Source: Flavobacterium sp. (GTDB lineage Bacteria > Bacteroidota > Bacteroidia > Flavobacteriales > Flavobacteriaceae). Taken from it: DNA of 64,000 nt. Below the pieces are notes generated by a model, which did no database searches, was not told where the DNA came from, and saw nothing but the letters and a program-made list of their open reading frames with translations. Positions 9,513-18,507 of this stretch are shown piece after piece. Within the stretch, counting starts at the first letter, position 1. Each line of letters starts with the position of its first letter. The translations under genes and the position numbers were made by a program. Location of the stretch: the NCBI RefSeq assembly GCF_027483985.1, contig NZ_JAIXTJ010000024.1, forward strand, positions 248,001 through 312,000, given 5' to 3'.

Positions 9513-10347
9513 TGGTTATTAGGTTTTGTTGCAAATAGTGTTTCATTTCAAGATTGATTTCCCATTGATTCGAAAGTGGTTTCTTTGAGAAAGGTTCTTG
9601 AGGCATATATGGAAACGGACCAAATTCTGGTGTAATGGTTATTTGAGAACCGTTACTTTTCTTTTGAATTTCAATAATTTCTTTCCACCAACTTAAATAG
9701 CGTTCTAAATGAGTGTTCCATTCTGGAGCAAAAGGGTTGTTTACTTGCGGACTTTGCTCAAATCCAACACGAGCATGGATGTGTTTTATATTGGGATAAA
9801 TTTTGGTTAATAACTCTTTTTGGTCTTCTAAATTACTTTCTGATACTACGCAAAAATGAGAGAAATCGGCAATTAGTTTTAATTTGGGGTAAATGTCAAT
9901 ATACTTTAAAAGCGTTTTTAAATGAAATGAAAATCGGCCGCGATGTATTTCATGCCAAATGGGAATTCCTGAATTTCGAGTAATATGTTCTGTGATTTCA
10001 ATTATTTTACAATTATCACTGAAATCATAAAAATCTTTTCCAGTATGCGAGTTAATGTAATTGGGTTTTAAAGTGGTTAAAAATTCCAATCGTTTTGTAA
10101 TTCTTTCAATGTATTCATCGACCGTTTCGTTTTTATTGGACAACACTTGTTGCGCGATGAAAATAAAATTAGGATTAATAGTATTTCTAATATTCTCCAA
10201 CTCTTCCATAAATTCAGTTATGAAATTTGCATCATCAGGAAAATTGATTTCTACACCTTCATAACCATTGTTCACAACATTGTATAGAAATTCTCTAGCC
10301 GATTGATGCTCGCAGCCCCAATAGGTACAAGTATATTTTCCATCCAT
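9505..10347 (-). CDS. Sugar phosphate isomerase/epimerase (AP-endonuclease-2-like TIM barrel)
   Basis: 280 aa from the ATG at 10347, one base after the upstream stop; an in-frame ATG at 10407 would overlap the PhyH gene by 59 nt. TIM-barrel blocks of the xylose-isomerase-like family are visible: YEGVEINF, NSHTGKDF, IWHEIHRGRFSF, LIADFSHFCVVSE, HIHARVGFEQSPQVN and TPEFGPFPYM; the E, D, H and E residues are typical metal ligands. Such proteins isomerise, epimerise or dehydrate sugars and inositols. The exact substrate cannot be read from sequence. Confidence 0.8.
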   Translation of the reverse strand: MDGKYTCTYWGCEHQSAREFLYNVVNNGYEGVEINFPDDANFITEFMEELENIRNTINPNFIFIAQQVLSNKNETVDEYIERITKRLEFLTTLKPNYINSHTGKDFYDFSDNCKIIEITEHITRNSGIPIWHEIHRGRFSFHLKTLLKYIDIYPKLKLIADFSHFCVVSESNLEDQKELLTKIYPNIKHIHARVGFEQSPQVNNPFAPEWNTHLERYLSWWKEIIEIQKKSNGSQITITPEFGPFPYMPQEPFSKKPLSNQWEINLEMKHYLQQNLITNG

Positions 10348-10348
10348 A

Positions 10349-11176
10349 TTAATTTGAATATAAAATTGGATTAATAGGAGAGTTGATGATTTCACCAATT
10401 TTTGCACCCGGACACCAAGTATTCCAATCGTGTATTTGGTTTTTATTTTCTGGATTTTTTAAAATCATATCTTTATCCATATAGATGATGGTCATTACTT
10501 TTCGCATTGCGTCTGTTATATTAGCACCAGCACGATGAAACACCCAACCCGAATGAAAACTAATCTCACCAACATCAAAAGGTTCGATAACATGTTTGAA
10601 ATCAGTAACTCGTAATTTTTTCTGAATAAGTTCTTCACTCTCATCTCCAATTTCTAGTTCGCGTCCTTCTACTATAGTATGGCTTCCAGCACTAAATTCT
10701 AATGGACCCATTTCTAGTGGTGTTGCTTGTAAAGGCATCCAAGCCGTAACCGTTTTATCAGTTTCTAATGGCCAATAATATTGATCGGCATGCCAAGGAG
10801 TAATTCCACCGCCACCTTCTTTAAATAAAGCTTGGTCATGATATAAACGAACACCCTTTACTTCCATTAAATCGGTTGCAATTTTAGCTATTCGTTTACT
10901 AAAAATTAATTCTTTAATCACATCGTTTTCTAACCATAAATTAAATAATTGCAGAAATGCTTTTCCGTACGTTGTTCGATTTTCAAGAGCTGTTTGCTCT
11001 TGATTCATTATGTTTACTTGTTTTGTAATTGCATCGTTAAAGAAGGCAACAGTTTCTAAATTTAGAACTTCTTTCAATTTGATATAGCGATTTTTTTGAT
11101 AGAATTCAATTTGTTCTTGAGACAGCGCATAAGGCATTTCAAGAAATTCAATTATTGAGTTTGGAACGGTTTGCAT
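10349..11176 (-). CDS. Phytanoyl-CoA dioxygenase (PhyH) family protein
   Basis: 275 aa Fe(II)/2-oxoglutarate oxygenase. The facial triad is readable as H129-x-D131 in TPWHADQYYWP and H214 in SGWVFHRAG, with R225 (TDAMRKVMTIIY) placed to bind 2-oxoglutarate. Bacterial PhyH proteins hydroxylate small metabolites, and some act on methylated or otherwise modified compounds. As the first gene of a sugar operon under AraC control it may open a modified sugar or aglycone. That substrate assignment is inference. Confidence 0.85.
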   Translation of the reverse strand: MQTVPNSIIEFLEMPYALSQEQIEFYQKNRYIKLKEVLNLETVAFFNDAITKQVNIMNQEQTALENRTTYGKAFLQLFNLWLENDVIKELIFSKRIAKIATDLMEVKGVRLYHDQALFKEGGGGITPWHADQYYWPLETDKTVTAWMPLQATPLEMGPLEFSAGSHTIVEGRELEIGDESEELIQKKLRVTDFKHVIEPFDVGEISFHSGWVFHRAGANITDAMRKVMTIIYMDKDMILKNPENKNQIHDWNTWCPGAKIGEIINSPINPILYSN

Positions 11177-11232
11177 ATTCTAAGAGTATTTTATTCTGTT
11201 TTTTTTTAATTGGTCATCCATTTTAGAATTTT

Positions 11233-11240
11233 CAAATCTA
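11233..11240 (-). promoter_or_regulatory. -7 box of the PhyH-GH127 operon
   Basis: On the minus strand 11240-11233 reads TAGATTTG, an exact TAnnTTTG match, about 57 nt before the PhyH start. A clear -33 TTTG is missing, fitting dependence on the divergent AraC activator. Confidence 0.5.
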
Positions 11241-11270
11241 TTGATTACTTCTAAATGGATTTAACATTAA

Positions 11271-11306
11271 TTTGTTAGATTATGACACTATATTGAATTA
11301 TTTTTG
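11271..11306 (+). promoter_or_regulatory. Promoter of the AraC regulator gene
   Basis: TTTG (11271-11274) and TATTTTTG (11299-11306, exact TAnnTTTG) are separated by 24 nt, slightly longer than usual. The predicted transcript start is about 30 nt before the ATG at 11340. Confidence 0.5.
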
Positions 11307-11339
11307 AATTTTAGTACTATAATAAGTTTATAATAAACT

Positions 11340-12176
11340 ATGAAAGCCAAATTAGAAGACATACCATCAGAAAAAGGACACTCTAGTTTTTACGCTTATC
11401 GATTTCAGGTGCCTTTTTTCGAATTTAAATGGCATTATCATCCTGAATACGAACTAACATATATCGTAAAAGGAAATGGTTACCGAATTATCGGAAATTC
11501 TTATAAGCATTACACTAAAGGTGATTTGGTTTTATTGGGAGGTAATTTGCCTCATACTTGGTCGGGAACAATAGAGGACGATTCATACTCTGAAGCAGTT
11601 GTTATTCAGTTTTCTAAAGAACTTGTTGAATCATTTTTAGCATTTAATGAAAGTGCATTAATTAAAGAAATGCTAAAAAATTCAGAAAAGGGAATTTGCT
11701 TTAATGGAGATGACCAATTGATTTCAAATATTTCAGAGTTAGTAGAAACCAAAGGTTTGGAAAGAATATTAAAGTTACTTTCAATTCTTGATAGGTTATC
11801 GACCACTGAAGGAACATTTATTGCCTCCAATACGTTTCACAATGTTGTTTCTAAGAAAAATGAAATCCGACTAAATAAAGTATGTCAGTTTATTCAAAGC
11901 AACTTTAGTAGTAAAATATCTTTAAAAGAAGTAGCAGACTTAATTTATATAACAGAGAGTAATTTCTGTAAATTCTTTAAAAAAGCTACAGGAAAAACTT
12001 ATTCTGATTACTTAAATGAATTAAGAATCAATGAAGCTTGCCGCTTGCTTATTCAAACAGAAAAAACCATTAGTCAAATATCTTTTGAATGTGGTTTTGA
12101 AACCATAAGCTATTTTAATAGAGTATTTAATGCCAAAAAAGGATGCACACCATCGAATTACAGAAAATCGAATTGA
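11340..12176 (+). CDS. AraC-family transcriptional regulator with N-terminal cupin
   Basis: 278 aa. The N-terminal ~100 residues form a cupin-type sensor (KWHYHPEYELTYIVKGNG, GDLVLLGGNLPHTW), and the C-terminal ~100 residues carry two AraC helix-turn-helix motifs (ISLKEVADLIYITESNFCK and ISQISFECGFETISYFNRVF). It is divergent from the PhyH-isomerase-porter-glycosidase operon and is the obvious local activator, sensing the imported sugar or a product. No membrane segment. Confidence 0.9.
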   Translation: MKAKLEDIPSEKGHSSFYAYRFQVPFFEFKWHYHPEYELTYIVKGNGYRIIGNSYKHYTKGDLVLLGGNLPHTWSGTIEDDSYSEAVVIQFSKELVESFLAFNESALIKEMLKNSEKGICFNGDDQLISNISELVETKGLERILKLLSILDRLSTTEGTFIASNTFHNVVSKKNEIRLNKVCQFIQSNFSSKISLKEVADLIYITESNFCKFFKKATGKTYSDYLNELRINEACRLLIQTEKTISQISFECGFETISYFNRVFNAKKGCTPSNYRKSN

Positions 12177-12234
12177 GTAAATGCTATCCTTTTCAATATG
12201 TGTGCATTAAATAAATGTTGTGGTTTGTGTTATC

Positions 12235-12846
12235 TTATTTATTTGTAGTAAAATTACTTTCGTTCAACCCAACAACCACTTCATTTCTTCTGCCAAAGAG
12301 TTGATAAGGCGGATTATATCCGAGATATCGAAAATTACCATAATAAGTAAGGCCTTCTGCTTTCAAGGCTTCTTCTAGAATACTTTTGTATTTAGCTATT
12401 TTTTCATCGGAGCTAAATCCGCCAAAGCGAATTGCGGCAACATATTCTGCTGCGGTAGTTTCAATACTTATTGCAGAATTATTGGGTTTGGGTAACGTTT
12501 CTTTTTTTAAATCAGATGGCATAACAAAGGTCATAGTTGCAGTGGAATCACGAAGTTCCATTTGTACAGGCGAAGTCATAGCAATTTTTTTGTTTTCGCT
12601 ATTTCCACCAAAAATATAGGATGTCAATTTATTAAATCCAGATGCTCCTAAATCGCGATAAGATGTTGCTGTTAATGAAATTTTTGCCACATTCGCTACA
12701 AGATAATAGCGTATTTCAAATTGTTTTTTGACCTTAAGTACTTTGTATTCTTGTGTATTTGAAGCGCTAGTTGCCAAAGTACTGTAAATTTGAAAAATGA
12801 TTAGCACACCTACAATGATGATGATAAAAATGAAAAGAGTTTTCAT
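12235..12846 (-). CDS. SOUL family heme-binding-like protein
   Basis: 203 aa with an N-terminal membrane anchor or signal (FIFIIIIVGVLIIFQIYST). The SOUL fold is indicated by YKVLKVKKQFEIRYY, FNKLTSYIFGGN, KIAMTSPVQ and PPYQLFGRRNEVVV. SOUL proteins bind heme or similar hydrophobic ligands; in bacteria their role is mostly unknown. Third gene of a tight Dps - membrane protein - SOUL operon (gaps of 16 and 11 nt), which links it to oxidative or iron stress. Confidence 0.85.
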   Translation of the reverse strand: MKTLFIFIIIIVGVLIIFQIYSTLATSASNTQEYKVLKVKKQFEIRYYLVANVAKISLTATSYRDLGASGFNKLTSYIFGGNSENKKIAMTSPVQMELRDSTATMTFVMPSDLKKETLPKPNNSAISIETTAAEYVAAIRFGGFSSDEKIAKYKSILEEALKAEGLTYYGNFRYLGYNPPYQLFGRRNEVVVGLNESNFTTNK

Positions 12847-12857
12847 ACTTGTAATTT

Positions 12858-13400
12858 TTATAAATTGCTTTCAACAACAGGATTTTCTTTTCCTTTCATT
12901 GCTGGAGTATAGAGAATCATATTTACACCAACTAAAACAAATAGAACTCCAAAACTTTCTAGTTGGTAGCTTTTGAAATTCATTACCATCGCGGCACTAA
13001 AGCCAATAGCTAAGCCAAGCAAAAACCGAATTATTATGGTTTTGTAAATGGTCTTTTGATTTAAGTTGAACAGCCAATTGCAAAAAATAATTTCTGAAAC
13101 AGCATAGAAAACAAATAGGAATGTAGTGAAATCAATGAAGCGTTCTATTGAAATTCCGAATAATAAAATAGTGCTTCCGTAGAGTATCATTGCTAAACTG
13201 TGTAACGAATGGTAAACAAATTGCACTTGTTTTTTTTCTTGTACATAGGCTGCCAAAAATGCAAATAATCCTGCAACAATCAGCGTGATTCCAGTTGATA
13301 ACGTAATCATTTTAAAACTGCAATAACTAGAGAGCACTAATAAAATGCCAATTAAAAGTACAAGGATACCATAAATAAGGATGGGAAGGCGTTTATACAT
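12858..13400 (-). CDS. Multi-pass membrane protein, HdeD/DUF308-like
   Basis: 180 aa with six hydrophobic segments and short polar loops, no charged soluble domain. The pattern of paired glycine-rich helices (IYGILVLLIGILLVLSS, GITLIVAGLFAFLAAYV) resembles the HdeD/DUF308 group of acid- or stress-linked membrane proteins, but the match is by general form only. It sits between dps and the SOUL gene in one operon. Confidence 0.55.
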   Translation of the reverse strand: MYKRLPILIYGILVLLIGILLVLSSYCSFKMITLSTGITLIVAGLFAFLAAYVQEKKQVQFVYHSLHSLAMILYGSTILLFGISIERFIDFTTFLFVFYAVSEIIFCNWLFNLNQKTIYKTIIIRFLLGLAIGFSAAMVMNFKSYQLESFGVLFVLVGVNMILYTPAMKGKENPVVESNL

Positions 13401-13416
13401 TTGTCGTTGGTCTAGT

Positions 13417-13890
13417 TTATTTTAAATGAGATCTTAAAAACCAAGCCATTTTTTCGTGGGTTTCAACCAAACCAGTAATAAAGTCGCTACTGCCTAAATC
13501 GTCGTATTCATTTGCGAACAGATGAATTGAACCTCGTAGTGACATAATTAAGGTTTCGTGGTCATTCAATAACTCTTTGATATAACCTGTACTATCGTTT
13601 TTCTCACTCTTTTGTTCGGTAAATTGCGTCACACTAATAAATGCTTTTAGCATAGCGTCAACATAATGTCCTAAGGTGCGAATTCGTTCGGCCACACTGT
13701 CGACGATTACATCTAATTCTCCAAATTGCATTTCAAAAAATTTGTGTTTATCATAAAAATCTGGACCTTCAATATTCCAATGCGCATTTTTGGTTTTGGT
13801 ATATAAAACGTATTCGTCGGCTAGTATTTTTGCCAATCCGTTGGCAACTCCTTCACGTTTTGCTGCTGTAATTCCGATAGCTGTTTTCAT
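13417..13890 (-). CDS. dps: Dps-type DNA-protecting ferritin
   Basis: 157 aa, the standard Dps length. Ferroxidase residues are in place: H37, H49, D64 and E68, with the spacing (12, 15, 4) known from Dps dodecamers such as the Listeria protein. The protein stores iron with hydrogen peroxide as oxidant and protects DNA during starvation and oxidative stress. It leads the operon with the membrane and SOUL genes. A Crp-like palindrome lies about 184 nt upstream (14063-14086). Confidence 0.95.
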   Translation of the reverse strand: MKTAIGITAAKREGVANGLAKILADEYVLYTKTKNAHWNIEGPDFYDKHKFFEMQFGELDVIVDSVAERIRTLGHYVDAMLKAFISVTQFTEQKSEKNDSTGYIKELLNDHETLIMSLRGSIHLFANEYDDLGSSDFITGLVETHEKMAWFLRSHLK

Positions 13891-14062
13891 TTTTTTAATT
13901 TTTAAATAGTTTTCTAATGATGTTATTTTTATGAAGTTACAAACGAATCCACTTCTACTTTTTTACGATTTCTATTTCTCTAATTTGAAATAAAATAATG
14001 TAGGTTTATTAAATGCAAAGTTGAGGTATAAAAGTTGCGTTTTATATGATGTAGCGTACTTC

Positions 14063-14086
14063 AAAAAGTGATTTTCGTTACTTTTT
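14063..14086. promoter_or_regulatory. Crp-like palindrome upstream of dps (site 1)
   Basis: AAAAAGTGA (14063-14071), six bases, then TTACTTTTT (14078-14086): a near-perfect palindrome of the Crp architecture (half-site, N6, half-site). It lies between the ldh stop and dps. Four related sites occur in this island. Confidence 0.55.
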
Positions 14087-14088
14087 AA

Positions 14089-15105
14089 TTAAGTCGGTGA
14101 ACTGACAGGCAATTGGAACGCAACTTCATTTTCAGTAGCTGTATTATCTGCAAAGGAATTGAAATTGGCGATGGTTATTCGGGCAATTTCATCTAAAGCT
14201 TCTTTGGTAAAAAAGGCTTGATGTGGTGTGATAAGCACGTTGTTGAAGGACATCAACCGTTCGATTTGGTCATCTTTTACAACTTTATCAGACAAATCTT
14301 TGAAGAATAATTGTTCTTCACCTTCATAGACATCAATTCCTAAAAAACCAATTTGAGCAGATTTTAAAGCTTCAATTACGGCTTTGTTTTGAATGATAGC
14401 ACCGCGACTGGTATTGATAAGCATCATTCCTTTTTTGACTTTTGAAAACGCATCGGCATCAAATAGATGGCGTGTGTTTTGGGTTAACGGACAATGAATT
14501 GAAATAATATCAGCGGTTTTGAGCAGTTTTTCGAAGGAAACAAATTGGACACCTTTTTCCATTAAAGCCTTTGATGGGTTTAGATCATTCGCAATGACTT
14601 TGCAACCAAAGCCGAGCATTATTGTACAAAAAGCAGCACCGATTTTTCCAGTTCCTACAACGCCAACGGTTTTTCCATATAAATTGAAACCCATTAAATT
14701 TTGAAGTGAAAAATTGTTTTCTCTTACTCTGTTATAAGCTTTGTGCGTCTTTCTATTCAATGTTAAAATTAAGGCTACTGCGTGTTCGGCAACCGCTTGA
14801 GGCGAATAGGCAGGAACACGAAAGACTTTTATTTTGTTTTGCGCAGCAGCTTCTAAATCGACATTGTCATAGCCAGCACTTCTTAAATCAATAAGTTGTA
14901 TGCCAGCAGAAGCAAGTTTTGCAATAACGTTAGCATCAAGTACATCAGTGAGCTGAATGCAAACTGCGTCAAAGTCTTTTACCAGATTAATGGTGTCTTC
15001 GTTTAAGGATTTTTCGAAATAGGTGAGTTGGTGTTTGCCTTCTTTATTATAAAGGTCGAGATTATCGCGTTCGTAATATTTGGTACTAAAAATGGCTACT
15101 TTCAT
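14089..15105 (-). CDS. ldhA: D-lactate dehydrogenase (2-hydroxyacid dehydrogenase)
   Basis: 338 aa. The nucleotide-binding block is GVVGTGKIGAAFCTIM; catalytic residues sit in LINTSRGAII (Arg), GIDVYEGEEQ (Glu) and LITPHQAFFTKEAL (His). Length and these blocks fit the fermentative LdhA group rather than phosphoglycerate dehydrogenase. It reduces pyruvate to D-lactate with NADH. It is the last gene of the MlaEFD-like operon, 15 nt after the MlaD gene, an unusual pairing that may reflect shared stress or low-oxygen control. Confidence 0.88.
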   Translation of the reverse strand: MKVAIFSTKYYERDNLDLYNKEGKHQLTYFEKSLNEDTINLVKDFDAVCIQLTDVLDANVIAKLASAGIQLIDLRSAGYDNVDLEAAAQNKIKVFRVPAYSPQAVAEHAVALILTLNRKTHKAYNRVRENNFSLQNLMGFNLYGKTVGVVGTGKIGAAFCTIMLGFGCKVIANDLNPSKALMEKGVQFVSFEKLLKTADIISIHCPLTQNTRHLFDADAFSKVKKGMMLINTSRGAIIQNKAVIEALKSAQIGFLGIDVYEGEEQLFFKDLSDKVVKDDQIERLMSFNNVLITPHQAFFTKEALDEIARITIANFNSFADNTATENEVAFQLPVSSPT

Positions 15106-15120
15106 ACTATTTTAATAAAA

Positions 15121-16086
15121 TTATTTTTTGATGGAATCTTGTTTTTGTTTTAAAAGTTTGGCTTCAACTTTGGCTTGTCTTTTGAAATTTCCTCTAAAAA
15201 GAAAACTGCGTTTAATGGCTTCTTCGAGTTCATTTAGTTTTTTGGTTGCAGATTTTAAATTGATAAATGTCGAATCTAAGGTTTGTGCCGTTTTTTCATC
15301 GGTTAGTAATTTGTGAACAATACCCGAATCATTATTTAGTTTTTTGGTAAAATCGTGGACTTCAACAGAACTTTTCTCAAAATTTGTAACCATTTTTTTG
15401 ATGCTATTCGCATACATCGGATCGGTTAGTAGTTTAGATATTGTGCCGTTTTTATCGTTTAATTTTTCGCTAAAAATCACTAATTGATTTGTACCTGTTT
15501 CTAAATTAGTCATTGTTTTTTCAATGCTTTTAGCAATTTCTTCATCGGTTAAGACTTTAGACAAAGCACCTTTTCCGGAGTTGATTTTATAACTAAATTC
15601 TGAAAGTTCTTTGGTAATGATTTTCGTATAATCAATACTTTTTTTCAATCCGTTCATTAAATCGGTCATTTCAATGGCTTCGACAGTGTTGACAAATGCA
15701 TTGTCTTTGATAATTTCGTTCGAACTACTTCCAGGCGAAATCATCAGTACTTTGTCACCCATTAATCCATCAGAACCAATGGTAGCTAAAGCATCAATTT
15801 TTATGTATTGTTGAATTTCGGATCGAACCACCATTTTGACCACCAAAATAGAATCTGAAACAAATTCAATTTCTTTTATGGTTCCGATATTGATGCCCGA
15901 AAGCAAAACGTTATTTCCTAAACTTAAACCGTTTACATTTTTAAATTTTGCTTGCAAATGAAATGTCGAACCAAATAGATTTTGGCTTTTTCCAATAAAG
16001 TAAACCGTACCCAAGAAAACCGTTAGGGAAATGATTACGAACAATCCCAATTTCCACGTTTTAGTATTTGTCTTTTTATTCTTCAT
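15121..16086 (-). CDS. MlaD-family (MCE domain) lipid-transport protein
   Basis: 321 aa with one N-terminal membrane helix (GLFVIISLTVFLGTVYFI) and an MCE domain at about 40-120 (FKNVNGLSLGNNVLLSGINIG). The C-terminal half is helical with repeated LNDKNGTISKLLTDP-like units, which probably extend into the periplasm. MlaD binds phospholipid beneath the permease MlaE. Operon order permease, ATPase, MCE is standard. Confidence 0.9.
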   Translation of the reverse strand: MKNKKTNTKTWKLGLFVIISLTVFLGTVYFIGKSQNLFGSTFHLQAKFKNVNGLSLGNNVLLSGINIGTIKEIEFVSDSILVVKMVVRSEIQQYIKIDALATIGSDGLMGDKVLMISPGSSSNEIIKDNAFVNTVEAIEMTDLMNGLKKSIDYTKIITKELSEFSYKINSGKGALSKVLTDEEIAKSIEKTMTNLETGTNQLVIFSEKLNDKNGTISKLLTDPMYANSIKKMVTNFEKSSVEVHDFTKKLNNDSGIVHKLLTDEKTAQTLDSTFINLKSATKKLNELEEAIKRSFLFRGNFKRQAKVEAKLLKQKQDSIKK

Positions 16087-16113
16087 TTTTTTAGTTTCTA
16101 AAACAGTTGGTTG

Positions 16114-16848
16114 TTATTCGAAGAAGGAACGCACCCAACTGTCTTTGTTTGTTACAAGTTCGTCATAAGTTCCTTCGGCATAAATAAGACCATCTTTAAT
16201 AATCATTATGCGGTTACCGGTCATTTTAGCGCACACAATATCGTGCGTGATGATTAACGATGTGGTTTGGTATTTTTTCTGAACAGATAAAATCAATTCG
16301 CTTATTTCTTTGGAGGTTATCGTATCTAATCCGGCTGTGGGTTCGTCATAGAGAATGATTTCGGGTTTTATGATTAGCGTTCGTGCCAAACCGATTCTTT
16401 TTATCATTCCGCCAGATAGTTCCGCTGGCATTTTATCGATTGATTCTCTTAATCCAACACTATCAAGTGCTTCATTGATTTGCTTTTCAATTTCCTCTTC
16501 CGACAAATGACGCGTGTGATGTTTTAAGGTAAAAGCCAAATTTTCTCTAACAGACATCGAATCGTATAAAGCGCCATTTTGAAATAAAAAACCTATTCGC
16601 AATCTGATTTTGTTGAGTTCTTTGTTGCTAAGATGGGTTATATCAGTCCCAAAAACCTCTATTGTTCCTTTGTCAGCTTCTATTAATCCGACGATGCATT
16701 CTATTGTAACCGATTTTCCTGAACCGGATCTTCCTAAAATTACTAGTGCATCGCCTTTGTTAACCGTTAAATTTATACCACGTAAAACTTTGTGATTACC
16801 AAAGGATTTGTATAGATTTTTGATGGCGATGATAGGCTGTTCTTTCAT
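16114..16848 (-). CDS. ABC transporter ATP-binding protein, MlaF type
   Basis: 244 aa. Walker A GRSGSGKS, signature ELSGGMIKRIGLAR and Walker B IILYDEPTAGLD are intact, and the protein has the length and the signature variant (SGGMxKR) of MlaF-like ATPases. It powers phospholipid movement by the MlaE-type permease next to it. Cytoplasmic peripheral subunit. Confidence 0.93.
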   Translation of the reverse strand: MKEQPIIAIKNLYKSFGNHKVLRGINLTVNKGDALVILGRSGSGKSVTIECIVGLIEADKGTIEVFGTDITHLSNKELNKIRLRIGFLFQNGALYDSMSVRENLAFTLKHHTRHLSEEEIEKQINEALDSVGLRESIDKMPAELSGGMIKRIGLARTLIIKPEIILYDEPTAGLDTITSKEISELILSVQKKYQTTSLIITHDIVCAKMTGNRIMIIKDGLIYAEGTYDELVTNKDSWVRSFFE

Positions 16849-16852
16849 AGTA

Positions 16853-17611
16853 TTAAAAGAATAAATCGGTTATTTGAGCCGCCAACATATCGATAATAAA
16901 AATAGAAAGTGATGCTGTTACCACGGCTGAATTGGCTGCTTGACCAACACTTGCCGTTCCACCTGAAGCGTTGAATCCTTTATAACATCCGATGACGCCA
17001 ATAAAAAAGCCAAAGAAGAATGTTTTTATGGTTGCTGGAAAAATATCTAAAAAATCAAGGTGTTCAATAACTTCTGAAAAATAGCGAAAAAGACTAATGT
17101 TGCCGTGAACATTATAGCCAATATAACCACCATATATTCCAACCAAATCGGCGATAAATACTAATAAAGGAACCATTAATGTTGTGGCGGAAATTCGAGT
17201 AACGACCAAATATTTATACGGGTTTATAGCCGAAACTTCCATAGCATCTAATTGTGAAGTTACTTTCATTGAACCCAGTTCGGCACCAATGCCAGAAGCA
17301 ATTTTTCCGGCACAAATTAAGGCCGTAATAACTGGAGCAATTTCTCTGATTAACGAAAGTGAAACCATACTAGGTAACCAAGATTCGGCTCCAAATTTTG
17401 TCATTGTGGGTCTTGATTGAATGGTTAGTACCAAACCCATGATAAATCCGGTAATTCCAACTAGCGGAAGTGATTTATATCCAATGGTGTAACATTGTCT
17501 GATAAACTCGTTCCATTGAAAAGGTGGTACGATAAGTTCTTTGAAAAAACGTCCTATAAAAACAGAAAAATTTCCAGCTTGAGTTAATTGATCTTTTATT
17601 TGGACTATCAT
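16853..17611 (-). CDS. ABC transporter permease, MlaE type
   Basis: 252 aa with five or six membrane segments. MlaE features: SLPLVGITGFIMGLVLTIQS near the N-terminus, the LIREIAPVITALICAGKIAS and GAELGSMKVTSQLDAMEV blocks, and GFNASGGTASVGQAANSAVV near the C-terminus. First gene of the mlaE-mlaF-mlaD-ldhA unit (4-nt gap to the ATPase). The partner subunits MlaB and MlaC are not seen here. A Crp-like site lies 208 nt upstream. Confidence 0.93.
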   Translation of the reverse strand: MIVQIKDQLTQAGNFSVFIGRFFKELIVPPFQWNEFIRQCYTIGYKSLPLVGITGFIMGLVLTIQSRPTMTKFGAESWLPSMVSLSLIREIAPVITALICAGKIASGIGAELGSMKVTSQLDAMEVSAINPYKYLVVTRISATTLMVPLLVFIADLVGIYGGYIGYNVHGNISLFRYFSEVIEHLDFLDIFPATIKTFFFGFFIGVIGCYKGFNASGGTASVGQAANSAVVTASLSIFIIDMLAAQITDLFF

Positions 17612-17807
17612 TATTTATATTTGATTTTAAAAGATGCGATTCAAAGTTGTGTTGGTAAGGACCTTTTTTTTGAATAGGAGCAGGTGCAATGACTTTTTTT
17701 GACCATACTACTAATTTTTAATTTATTAGAAATGAAAACTTCTTTTAGATAAATTCCATACAAATGTCCAATAAACGCTTCGTTCTAAAAATGATAACAA
17801 TCACCTT

Positions 17808-17831
17808 AAAAAGTGACCGTGGTTACATTTA
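17808..17831. promoter_or_regulatory. Crp-like palindrome upstream of mlaE (site 2)
   Basis: AAAAAGTGA (17808-17816), N6, TTACATTTA (17823-17831). Towards mlaE, the minus strand of 17761-17768 reads GACATTTG, a 7/8 match to the -7 box, placing the site about 55 bp upstream of it. Confidence 0.45.
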
Positions 17832-17835
17832 TACC

Positions 17836-17873
17836 AAAAAACTTCCCATAAACTCTAAGGAATTTTGGGAAGT
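17836..17873 (-). terminator. Rho-independent terminator after the 19177-17958 operon
   Basis: Inverted repeat ACTTCCCA (17841-17848) / TGGGAAGT (17866-17873); on the minus strand it is followed by six T residues (complement of 17836-17841). It ends leftward transcription from the small membrane-protein genes. Confidence 0.6.
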
Positions 17874-17957
17874 CACTACAGCTTAAAGGTTGGTTTGAGA
17901 TGATTATTCGTTTAAGAATACATTTTTATGCCCTCGAATTACACTAGTTTGCTGCTT

Positions 17958-18476
17958 TTATTTTGGAATGCTATTTACTACTTGTACTTTTGTTGGTGTT
18001 TTTTTTATGGCAATAAAAGAATTGGCCAGTAATAAAATTATGGCAATTAACATGGCTATCGTTGTTAAGCCAATACCTTGTGAATAGCGTTTATAACCTT
18101 GGAGCGTGACCCGATTGTTTTTAGTAAACGAAATTTTATTGGCTTCTATTTCATAAAGTAAAACTTGTTCATAGGTTATGTTTTTCATTTTTTGATATTT
18201 CTCTACTGATAGCGATTCGTCTAGTGGTTTACCTCTGAATATTGTTAACATTAGTAGAATAGAGGTGATAAAAAACACAATTGGTATGATGGAAATAAAT
18301 TGCATAATGCTGTTGGTTCCGTTTAAACTATTTAAGAAGAAAGGGATGAATAACACTGTAAAACCAATGATAGTTCCCGCATAAGAATGTTGTTGTCGAT
18401 AAGAAGCGACTTGTTTTTCAATAATTTCTTTAGAGTTTTCGGCCAAAAATTCTAAAGATTTAATGGTATCATCCAT
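17958..18476 (-). CDS. Hypothetical membrane protein (172 aa)
   Basis: An N-terminal amphipathic helical region (MDDTIKSLEFLAENSKEIIE) is followed by two hydrophobic hairpins: YAGTIIGFTVLFIPFFLNSL with IISIIPIVFFITSILLMLTIF-like residues, and a C-terminal helix TIAMLIAIILLLANSFIAI. I do not recognise the family. It is the third gene of a leftward operon with a lysine-rich protein and a cysteine-containing membrane protein. Confidence 0.6.
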   Translation of the reverse strand: MDDTIKSLEFLAENSKEIIEKQVASYRQQHSYAGTIIGFTVLFIPFFLNSLNGTNSIMQFISIIPIVFFITSILLMLTIFRGKPLDESLSVEKYQKMKNITYEQVLLYEIEANKISFTKNNRVTLQGYKRYSQGIGLTTIAMLIAIILLLANSFIAIKKTPTKVQVVNSIPK

Positions 18477-18507
18477 ACTGTTAGTTTGTCAATTACTTGA
18501 ATTATGA

